A stretch of DNA of 8,078 bases from Ignavibacteriota bacterium (GTDB lineage: Bacteria > Bacteroidota > Ignavibacteria > Palsa-1295): NCBI GenBank assembly GCA_025357895.1, contig JANYLL010000089.1, positions 1 to 8,078 on the forward strand, given 5' to 3'. Below the pieces are notes generated by a model that was not told the DNA's origin, did not search any database, and saw nothing but the letters and a program-made list of their open reading frames with translations. Positions 1-5,471 of the stretch are shown piece after piece. Position numbers and translations under genes: made by a program. Positions within the stretch are counted from its first letter, which is position 1; every line of letters begins with the position of its first letter.

Positions 1-5
1 ATTAA

Positions 6-617
6 ATGCTAATGAAAAAAAGATATTCTTGCATTAAACAAAGGTCTGGAGCATTTAAAAGTCTTTTGTCTGCTGTCGTTGCTCCTGCTTTTTTATTATG
101 TAGCCATTGTTTGCTTGCCCAAACTTCCCCGGCAGGGCGGATACTAAGTCCTCCCGAGCAAAAAGTCGGAATCCATGATGCATTCGGTATCAGAATCGGC
201 ACTGGATTTCACGATGGTTCGGCTACTGTGCTTCCTGTTTTTAATCCATATTTTGAAGTACCGATCGGATCTGTCTTTTTTTCTGCCGAACTTCAACTCT
301 CCTTTATTAACTTCAGTACGTTAAATATTTTTCAAACTGATAATCTCCATCTTGATGCTTATGGTTGGGCAGGGAAATGCAGATGGTATTATGACAGAAT
401 CTCTTCCGATAAATTCTTTTCATCGGTAGGTTTGGGGATGACCGTTCATCCGAATACAGTTTCAATTGAAATCCCGATTTCCACAGGTTATCTTTGGACA
501 CTTTCAAAAACAACAGAATTCGAAGGCCTACTGAACTTCACTCCTCTTGATTATTTAGGGCAAAGGCTCGGCTGGTTTGTATCTGCAACGATCGGATTAC
601 GATTCCTTAACTTTTAA
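6..617 (+). CDS. Secreted hypothetical protein, probable small outer-membrane beta-barrel
   Basis: I do not recognise a named family. The 203-residue product begins with a positively charged stretch (MLMKKR, then K11, R13, K18) followed by a hydrophobic segment at about residues 19-38 that ends in LLAQ, a Sec-type signal peptide. The mature part is rich in short alternating polar/hydrophobic stretches with many Gly and aromatic residues (GIRIGTGF, SVFFSAELQLSFINF, FVSATIGLRFLNF). It ends in a C-terminal Phe, the pattern of an outer-membrane beta-barrel; that localisation is inference. An in-frame TAA at 3-5 lies directly before the ATG, so the gene is complete at its 5' end. ATG at position 12 is an equally possible start (MKKRYSC). 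The gene lies 11 nt upstream of the DUF2279 gene on the same strand, so the two are probably co-transcribed. Its promoter lies outside the window. Confidence 0.75.
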   Translation: MLMKKRYSCIKQRSGAFKSLLSAVVAPAFLLCSHCLLAQTSPAGRILSPPEQKVGIHDAFGIRIGTGFHDGSATVLPVFNPYFEVPIGSVFFSAELQLSFINFSTLNIFQTDNLHLDAYGWAGKCRWYYDRISSDKFFSSVGLGMTVHPNTVSIEIPISTGYLWTLSKTTEFEGLLNFTPLDYLGQRLGWFVSATIGLRFLNF

Positions 618-628
618 TATTCACTCCT

Positions 629-1600
629 ATGAAACAGACCGCAATAAAATATTTAGTGAGGTGTTTTTGCGTTAGTATTATTTTTTTGTACTCAACAGAT
701 TCGTTTTCTCAGGAATTGCTCAAACAGGATTCATCAAATGCATTGCCGCCTCCGATAATTGCCTCGCATGACACCGCTATCAGCGGATCGCGCGTTGCCG
801 CTTCGGTAGCCGGAATTGCCGGAGCGATAACAGCGCTGCATATTTATCAATATCATGCATGGTGGGCAAACCAGAGAACGACGTTTCATGTCATTGAAGA
901 TCCTTCATATCAGGCGGATTTTGATAAGGCTGGGCATATCTTTGGAGCATATTACAGCTCGCATTTTTTCGACGAGGCCTTCCGATGGACAGGTATGGAT
1001 TCGGCACAATCAACACTTTTCGGTGCTTTATCCGGAGCTATTTGGGAATATTATGTAGAGATTGAAGATGGATTTGCTCGCGATTGGGGTTTTTCACGTG
1101 GTGACGCAAAAGCCGATCTTGTCGGGGCAACATTCTACCTTTTACGAAACAGAATCCCATTCCTTCGTAATTTGAATTATAAGTGGTCATACGTACCATC
1201 AGAGAAATATTTACAGAACAGACCTGATATCCCAGGACAGACGCTGAATTTTATTGAAGATTATGGCGGGCAATCATATTATCTTACAGCAGATATTCAT
1301 GGAATGCTTCCGATAAATTTGAAATCATATTGGCCATCATGGCTTAACCTCGCACTCGGAGTCGGAGGCTATGACATCGATACGTATATTAAAACAGGTA
1401 ATCCGTTTATTCTAAGAAAAAAAGCATGGTACATTTCATTAGACTATGATATCGAGAAAATTTTTCCCGAATCTGATATTCCGGTTCTGAATTTCTTGCG
1501 AAGAACATTTAATTATTGGCACTTTCCTGCTCCGGCATATCGCTTTTACCCGAATCCACGCTTTTACATTCTATTTCCATTCCAAATGTCAATAGGATAA
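629..1600 (+). CDS. DUF2279 (YfiM-like) envelope protein
   Basis: This 323-residue protein carries the DUF2279/YfiM signature. A DKAGH motif (residues 99-103) is followed by a small hydrophobic helix (GAYYSSHFF), then a Gly/Ala-rich helix ending in WE (FGALSGAIWEYYVE, about 131-144), then DGFARDWGFSRGDAKADLVG (147-166). An N-terminal signal peptide or anchor covers about residues 1-27 (FSQ at the end). A second hydrophobic segment at about 54-73 may be a membrane helix. The part after residue 180 is rich in Tyr, Trp and Phe and ends in FYILFPFQMSIG, suggesting membrane-associated beta strands. YfiM-type proteins are annotated as predicted periplasmic or lipoprotein-like and have no firm biochemical role, so I assign none. 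The gene follows the barrel-like gene by 11 nt and ends 2 nt before the stop of the convergent cobalamin-binding gene, leaving no room for a separate terminator. Confidence 0.8.
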   Translation: MKQTAIKYLVRCFCVSIIFLYSTDSFSQELLKQDSSNALPPPIIASHDTAISGSRVAASVAGIAGAITALHIYQYHAWWANQRTTFHVIEDPSYQADFDKAGHIFGAYYSSHFFDEAFRWTGMDSAQSTLFGALSGAIWEYYVEIEDGFARDWGFSRGDAKADLVGATFYLLRNRIPFLRNLNYKWSYVPSEKYLQNRPDIPGQTLNFIEDYGGQSYYLTADIHGMLPINLKSYWPSWLNLALGVGGYDIDTYIKTGNPFILRKKAWYISLDYDIEKIFPESDIPVLNFLRRTFNYWHFPAPAYRFYPNPRFYILFPFQMSIG

Positions 1601-1602
1601 AG

Positions 1603-2019
1603 CTATGCAACTGCGACATGCCTATTCTCAACAACCCATTTCTTAATATACTCTGCAATTGCAGACATTGGAGCGCCGGGAGTAAAAAGCTGTCCGACTC
1701 CGACTTTTTTAAGGGCTTCCACATCATCACTGGACATTATTCCTCCGCCTGTGAGAAGGACATCGGTGAGACCTCTTTCATCCATCATCTTTCTGATCTT
1801 TGGGAAGAGTGTCATGTGAGCGCCGGAGAGCATTGAAATGCCGATAACATCGACATCTTCCTGCAATGCCGCTTCGACGATCATATCAGGCGTCTGACGA
1901 AGCCCCGTATAGATCACTTCCATTCCCGCATCACGAAGCGCAGCAGCGATGACCTTCGCACCACGATCATGTCCGTCTAAGCCTGCTTTAGCAATAAGTA
2001 CTCTGATTTTTCTTTCCAT
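1603..2019 (-). CDS. Stand-alone cobalamin (B12)-binding subunit, methylmalonyl-CoA mutase C-terminal type
   Basis: The 138-residue product is a single B12-binding Rossmann-like domain. It has the base-off/His-on cobalamin motif D15-x-H17-x-x-G20 (in GLDGHDRG), the S62-x-L64 motif (ISMLSGAH) and the G91-G92-G93 turn (LLTGGG). IYTGLRQTP and LFTPGAP match the small-subunit/C-terminal domain of methylmalonyl-CoA mutase and related acyl-CoA mutases. Such proteins bind adenosylcobalamin and pair with a separate catalytic TIM-barrel subunit to interconvert branched and linear acyl-CoAs (methylmalonyl-CoA/succinyl-CoA in the classical case). No catalytic subunit or MeaB-type GTPase gene is in the window, so the exact substrate is open. 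I chose ATG at 2019 because family members start at 'MERKIRVL'; a TTG start at 2034 would add five poorly conserved residues. The stop is TAG. Confidence 0.9.
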   Translation of the reverse strand: MERKIRVLIAKAGLDGHDRGAKVIAAALRDAGMEVIYTGLRQTPDMIVEAALQEDVDVIGISMLSGAHMTLFPKIRKMMDERGLTDVLLTGGGIMSSDDVEALKKVGVGQLFTPGAPMSAIAEYIKKWVVENRHVAVA

Positions 2020-2054
2020 AGGGCATGGTAACAACGAAATTAGGGGAAAATATC

Positions 2055-2080
2055 CGGAATTACAATATTGTTACATTCCG
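2055..2080. promoter_or_regulatory. Imperfect 26-bp dyad in a divergent intergenic region (candidate operator)
   Basis: CGGAAT (2055-2060) and its exact complement ATTCCG (2075-2080) flank a perfect 10-bp palindrome ACAATATTGT (2062-2071). The centre of the outer arms (2067.5) is one base off the centre of the inner palindrome (2066.5). The element lies between the divergent starts at 2019 (-) and 2138 (+), where a transcription factor site would be expected. Binding is inference; a chance hairpin is possible in this AT-rich stretch. Confidence 0.35.
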
Positions 2081-2108
2081 ATTTAGTGGCCAATTACCCA
2101 TTTTTTCG

Positions 2109-2116
2109 TATATTCG
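2109..2116 (+). promoter_or_regulatory. Candidate promoter -7 box for the surface-protein gene
   Basis: TATATTCG matches the Bacteroidota-type -7 consensus TAnnTTTG at all but one base and lies 21 nt before the ATG at 2138. There is no clear TTG at the -33 position; the nearest similar stretch is TTTAG at about 2082-2086. The call rests on position and on resemblance to the two better promoters at the right end of the window. Confidence 0.35.
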
Positions 2117-2137
2117 CATTTTCTAACCCTTTTATTT

Positions 2138-2542
2138 ATGATCAAAATATTATTCATCTTCGTATCGTTTTTAATAATATCTTCATCTGCAGTAGCTCAG
2201 ATCCCGCGCGCAATTTCTTATCAGGGCAGCCTTGCCGATAAAAAGGGAGTTCCGGTTTCCGATGGCAATCATACTCTCGTTCTCACGCTGTATAATTCAA
2301 GAACAGGTGCTATATTTGTATATTCGAAGACAGCAATTGTAACAACGGCAAACGGTATTTTTACTACATTGCTCGATTCAATTCCGGCAACTGTTACTTT
2401 TGACAAAGAATATTTTCTTGGTATCACCATTGACGGAGGCACTGAATTAAATCCTCGTACACCACTTGCTTCTGCTCCGTATGCGCTGAATGTCGCAAGT
2501 TCATCAAGCGGAATCACATCAGTGCAAAATTCCGATGCATGA
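2138..2542 (+). CDS. N-terminal piece of the broken surface protein (signal peptide plus 'ISYQG' domain)
   Basis: This is the only segment of the interrupted gene with a proper start and upstream promoter-like sequence, so it is the part most likely to be translated. It would give 134 residues: a signal peptide (IKILFIFVSFLIISSSAVAQ), then the domain found at the N terminus of many secreted FCB-group proteins. The marks of that domain are PRAISYQG, GNHTLVLTLYNS, NGIFTTLLDS, FDKEYFLGITIDGG and LNPRTPLASAPYALN. The domain looks complete, ending just before the linker SSSSGITSVQNSDA where the TGA falls, so a folded secreted product is conceivable. No function is known to me for the domain alone. 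There is no Shine-Dalgarno sequence; the leader is AT-rich. Confidence 0.6.
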   Translation: MIKILFIFVSFLIISSSAVAQIPRAISYQGSLADKKGVPVSDGNHTLVLTLYNSRTGAIFVYSKTAIVTTANGIFTTLLDSIPATVTFDKEYFLGITIDGGTELNPRTPLASAPYALNVASSSSGITSVQNSDA

Positions 2543-2572
2543 ATTGGAATAACCGGTGCCTCGGGTCCTGCA

Positions 2573-2950
2573 GTGCAGATAAAAGTCGCAGATAATGGAA
2601 TTACGACATCGAAGATCACTGATCTTGCAATCACGACTTTGAAGATCGCAGATCTTGCCGTCACTAATGGAAAAATTACTTCCGTTAGTTGGTCAAAAAT
2701 TACCGGAGCGCCGACAAGTTTTCCGATATCAGGAAATGCCGGAGGGGATCTAAACGGTACATATCCAAATCCAACACTAAATAATTCAGGTGTCATAGCA
2801 GGAAGTTATACGAACTCTTCGATTACTATTGATGCCAAAGGCAGGATCACTTCTGCATCGAATGGATCTTCCGGATTAGCTTTACCATATACGGGAAGCG
2901 GTGTCAGTGCAACATCCACGTTTTCTGTTTCGAATACAACAAATGCGTAA
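2573..2950 (+). pseudogene. Middle piece of the broken surface protein (repeat and 'GDLNGTYPNPT' region)
   Basis: This is the in-frame continuation of the interrupted gene after the TGA at 2540; the coding match in fact resumes at the very next codon (IGITGASGPAVQI). The position 2573 start is only the first ATA-type codon that could be taken as a start, and no initiation signal precedes it. Visible modules are decapeptide repeats (TTSKITDLAI, TTLKIADLAV, TNGKIT), the linker GAPTSFP, the motif GGDLNGTYPNPTL and a Ser/Thr/Gly-rich stretch with SITIDAKGRITSASNG. These resemble stalk regions of fibre-like proteins. It ends at the TAA at 2948, followed at once by more coding sequence (NATAISGN). 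Independent translation is unlikely. Confidence 0.55.
2603..2662 (+). repeat. Two 30-bp tandem coding repeats (decapeptide repeat)
   Basis: 2603-2632 and 2633-2662 are imperfect direct copies that share the GAAGATC and GATCTTGC blocks. They encode TTSKITDLAI and TTLKIADLAV; a degenerate third unit (TNGKITSVSW) follows at 2663-2692. The unit length is a multiple of three, so copy number could change without shifting the frame. They lie in the stalk-like part of the broken surface protein. Confidence 0.75.
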
Positions 2951-3064
2951 AATGCAACTGCAATTTCAGGTAATATCTCAACGACAACATCACAAAATAA
3001 TCCGGCAGGCGCAGCAATTTTTGGGTCGAATACGAATGCTTCGACTACTACGAGCGTATATGGA

Positions 3065-3643
3065 GTGGTCGGCAAGATAAACTCAACGTTTGCAAATTCC
3101 GCAGGCGTCTATGGATTTAATTCTTCGATCACGGGCGGAGCAGGTGTCACGGGCTATGGCTATTACGGAGTGACCGGTATTGGATTAGCATCAGCAATTG
3201 GATATGCAGGATATTTCAGCGGCGGTAAGGGGGTTTACATCAGTGGGGACTATACTGCAACTGGTACAAAATCAGCGACGGTTGCAATTAAAAATAGCAC
3301 GGAATTTCGAAAACTATATTGCGAAGAAGCAACCGAGATCTGGTTCAATGATTATGGCTCCTCACATTTAGTGAACGGAAAAGCCACGATACTACTCGAT
3401 GATGTATTTCTGAATACAGTGACGATCGATGCGAATAATCCGATGAAAGTTTTTATTCAAATGAATGGCGAATACAAACCTGTCTTCGTCAAAAAAGGTA
3501 TAACAAGTTTTGAAGTAATAGAAGCTGATGGAGGCACATCGAATGCAGAATTTGATTGTCGCATCGTCGGTAAACGACGAGGTTATGAGACTACGAGATT
3601 AGAAAAAGTTGAAATCCCGAAATTTCCTCAGGCACAAAAATAA
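3065..3643 (+). pseudogene. C-terminal piece of the broken surface protein (conserved terminal domain)
   Basis: This is the third in-frame segment of the interrupted gene; its GTG at 3065 is internal, since coding similarity starts directly after the TAA at 2948. It holds short Gly-rich repeats (GVYGFNSS, GVTGYGYYGVTGIG, GYAGYFSGGKGVYISGDYTATGTKSA). The C-terminal domain that follows has KLYCEEATEIWFNDYGSSH, LVNGKATILLDDVFLNTV, KVFIQMNG, ITSFEVIEADGGTSNAEFD and RIVGKRRGYE. I recall the same pattern (RLYxVESPExWFEDFGSxxLVNGxAxVxLD) at the C terminus of many large secreted bacterial proteins. It is intact over its full length, with no frameshift. It has no signal peptide of its own and no promoter that I can see, so expression depends on passing both stops. 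Confidence 0.55.
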
Positions 3644-3652
3644 TATTTAGGG

Positions 3653-4888
3653 CTACGGCTCAACATAATCCAGATCTTTATGAAAGGTCTCTTCAAGCCG
3701 GCTGACAGAAAAGAATGCGATAGCAAGCGTTATCACACCGACAATTATTGCGCTTGATTCGGTGCTCATCGAGGCTTGAAGTAAGCGGAAGAGCGCAGTG
3801 ATCGGCACGAGCGCACCGCGTACAAAATTCGGAACGGTCGTCGTCACCGTTGCACGGATGTTCGTACCGAATTGCTCACTTGCAATCGTTACAAAGATCG
3901 CCCAGAAACCGGCGCCGAATCCGAGCAATGCGCAAATAAAATAAAATGTTTCAATAGACCCTGAGGCAACGGTAAAATATAAAGCCATTGCAAATGAAGT
4001 GATCAGCAGAAAAATAAACATCGCTTTCTTTCTGCTCTTGAGTAGCTGACTAATTCCTCCGCAGCCGATATCACCCAGTGATATTCCGATATAACAAAAC
4101 ATCACTGCTTTTCCGGGCACGGGAATATTTATCATCCCCATTGCTTTTCCGAATTCATCAGCGAAAGTGATCAGAATTCCGACGACGAACCATGTTGGCA
4201 AGCCGATCATGATGACACTGAGGTATTTTAAGAATTGTTTTTTATGAGAAAATAGACTCAGGAAATTTCCGCGACGAATTTCTTTCTTACGAATGCTTTC
4301 ATACATTCCGGATTCATATACTCCGATGCGTAAAAGCAAAAGGAGGATTCCCATTGCTCCGCCAATAAAATAAAGAGTCCGCCAGTTCGGAACAACTTCA
4401 CTCAGTAGTGCAGCAAAGACAGCACCAAGAATTCCGACCGATGCAACGATCATTGTACCATATCCTCGTTTATTCTTCGGCATCATCTCACTGACGATGG
4501 TGATTCCCGCGCCAAGTTCTCCCGCAAGACCAATACCTGCAATAAATCTCATCACTCCGTACATTTCGACCGTACTCACAAATCCGTTCAAGATATTTGC
4601 GATCGAATAAATAATGATCGAACCGAAAAGTACGGAGAGCCGTCCTTTTTTATCGCCTAAAATTCCCCAGAGAATTCCACCGATAAGCATTCCTGCCATC
4701 TGCAATTGAATAAGCGTTGCACCGACAGGAAGGAGCTGCAATTCCGGGACACCGATACTAAGCAAACTCGGTTTGCGAATGATACTGAAAAGAAGAAGAT
4801 CGTAAATATCAACGAAATACCCAAGCGCAGCCACGACGATAACAAGTTTTATTGCGCGCTCGGAGTGTATGGGGATATTTTCATTCAT
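3653..4888 (-). CDS. MFS transporter, 12 transmembrane helices
   Basis: This 411-residue protein belongs to the major facilitator superfamily. The evidence is the motif A loop GILGDKKGR (residues 75-83) between helices 2 and 3, acidic residues in helix 1 (YFVDIYD, D27 and D30) and RFIAGIGLAGELGAG (114-128) in helix 4. It also has SEMMPKNKRG (133-142), similar to the loop in metabolite:H+ and sugar porter families, and a long central cytoplasmic loop (about 193-220, charged). The C-half motif EQFGTNIRATVTTTVPNFVRG (338-358) is typical of the metabolite/sialate-type porters. It should be a proton-coupled importer or a facilitator for a small organic solute; the substrate cannot be read from the sequence. 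It starts 6 nt after the stop of the DUF5615 gene, so it is probably co-transcribed with the toxin-antitoxin type pair and possibly with metG. It converges on the broken surface gene with a 9-nt gap. Confidence 0.88.
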   Translation of the reverse strand: MNENIPIHSERAIKLVIVVAALGYFVDIYDLLLFSIIRKPSLLSIGVPELQLLPVGATLIQLQMAGMLIGGILWGILGDKKGRLSVLFGSIIIYSIANILNGFVSTVEMYGVMRFIAGIGLAGELGAGITIVSEMMPKNKRGYGTMIVASVGILGAVFAALLSEVVPNWRTLYFIGGAMGILLLLLRIGVYESGMYESIRKKEIRRGNFLSLFSHKKQFLKYLSVIMIGLPTWFVVGILITFADEFGKAMGMINIPVPGKAVMFCYIGISLGDIGCGGISQLLKSRKKAMFIFLLITSFAMALYFTVASGSIETFYFICALLGFGAGFWAIFVTIASEQFGTNIRATVTTTVPNFVRGALVPITALFRLLQASMSTESSAIIVGVITLAIAFFSVSRLEETFHKDLDYVEP

Positions 4889-4894
4889 AAATTC

Positions 4895-5212
4895 TTACGG
4901 CAATGTTACCTCTAAATAACTCTTATCGCTGAGAGTTGAAACAGAATGAATGATCTTTTCGCGCGAAGAAAGAATCATATCTCCATCATTAGTCGAAAGT
5001 TCAACAATAGAAATTTTGCGATCGGTAAGATTTTGTTGATAGCGGAGATTTCTGTCGGAAGTAATAAAAATATCGAATTTTGCTTCAGCAAGTTTGATTA
5101 ATTCACCGTTTTTAATTCCGGACCATCCCAATTCGGGAACAGTGTGAATCTCATCGTTTTGGAAAAATTGAACAATTTGACGCGGCACACATTCATCTAC
5201 GAGAATTCTCAT
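4895..5212 (-). CDS. DUF5615 PIN-like protein, candidate toxin
   Basis: The 105-residue product matches the DUF5615 family of PIN-like (Mut7-C related) proteins. Its marks are MRILVDECVPRQI at the N terminus (D6, E7), ELGWSGIKNGELIKLAE (27-43, E37) and FDIFITSDRNLRYQQNL (46-62, D53). These acidic residues are the probable metal-binding site of a ribonuclease-like fold. Family members are commonly encoded right after a DUF433 gene and are regarded as putative toxins; activity has not been shown for this protein. Its ATG overlaps the stop of the DUF433 gene by one base (TAATG, 5214-5210), which suggests coupled translation. The C-terminal part after residue 75 (ending in VTLP) is less conserved. 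The length is close to the family norm, so it appears intact. Confidence 0.88.
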   Translation of the reverse strand: MRILVDECVPRQIVQFFQNDEIHTVPELGWSGIKNGELIKLAEAKFDIFITSDRNLRYQQNLTDRKISIVELSTNDGDMILSSREKIIHSVSTLSDKSYLEVTLP

Positions 5213-5436
5213 TATGCTGCATGCTCAAAAGTTATCGCTTCTGCTTCTTCAAGTACTGCAATTGCTGCCTCTTCGGTAACAGATGGAAATGAATCCAAGA
5301 ATTCTTCAAGAGAATAATTTTTTTGCAGATACTCAAATAATGTTTTCACGGGTACACGTGTACCTTTGAACACAGGCGTTCCGCCCAGAATTTCCGGGTC
5401 TATAGTTACGAGGGCAGATGAATGTTTTTCAAGCAT
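5212..5436 (-). CDS. DUF433 protein, candidate antitoxin
   Basis: This is a 74-residue DUF433 protein with the full family core: ITIDPEILGG-type DPEILGGTPVFKGTRVPV at residues 13-30, then the helix LFEYLQKNYSLEEFLDSFPSVT (33-54). DUF433 is a small winged-helix-like fold usually encoded just upstream of DUF5615 or other PIN-like proteins. By analogy with other type II systems it would bind the partner and perhaps its own promoter; that is inference. It begins 35 nt after the metG stop. The upstream stretch has TATCCTTTG, one base longer than a TAnnTTTG -7 box, so an own promoter is possible but weak. There is no Shine-Dalgarno sequence. Confidence 0.88.
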   Translation of the reverse strand: MLEKHSSALVTIDPEILGGTPVFKGTRVPVKTLFEYLQKNYSLEEFLDSFPSVTEEAAIAVLEEAEAITFEHAA

Positions 5437-5471
5437 ATTTTTATAACGCTATCAAAGGATAAACAGGTTCA

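Larger units (their letters stand above)
2138..3643 (+). pseudogene. Secreted modular surface protein gene interrupted by two in-frame stop codons
   Basis: Three open segments (2138-2542, 2543-2950, 2951-3643) share one reading frame, separated only by TGA at 2540-2542 (codon 135) and TAA at 2948-2950 (codon 271). There is no frameshift anywhere in the 501 codons. Read through, the product has a signal peptide (residues 1-20, AVAQ), an N-terminal 'RAISYQGSLADKKGVPVSDG' domain ending in PRTPLASAPYALN, then decapeptide repeats, a GGDLNGTYPNPTL motif, a Gly/Ser/Thr-rich region and a conserved C-terminal domain. Proteins of this plan are large exported surface or fibre-like proteins in Bacteroidota and Chlorobi relatives; their ligands are unknown. 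Both stops lie one base from a sense codon (for example CGA to TGA and CAA to TAA). A recent pseudogene, an assembly/sequencing error or readthrough are all possible. Conserved coding on both sides of each stop argues that the frame was under selection until recently. Confidence 0.8.

Noticed and set aside
2020..2034. TTG start at 2034 for the B12-binding protein
   Set aside because: The added residues MLPCP are not part of the family; the conserved N terminus begins at the ATG at 2019.
2540..2542. TGA read as an amino acid (alternative code or selenocysteine)
   Set aside because: The same frame is also broken by a TAA at 2948, which TGA recoding cannot explain. Trp is encoded by TGG in the neighbouring genes, and the surface-protein context is not one where selenocysteine is expected.
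2603..2692. Short repeats as a CRISPR-like array
   Set aside because: The 30-bp units are directly adjacent with no spacers and encode a regular decapeptide in the frame of the surface protein.
3641..3660. Terminator between the convergent surface gene and MFS gene
   Set aside because: No stem with a T-run can be formed in the 9-nt gap or right next to it.
5437..5471. Separate promoter for the DUF433/DUF5615 pair
   Set aside because: TATCCTTTG has one base too many for the TAnnTTTG box and no -33 element is clear, so the evidence is too weak to list as a feature.
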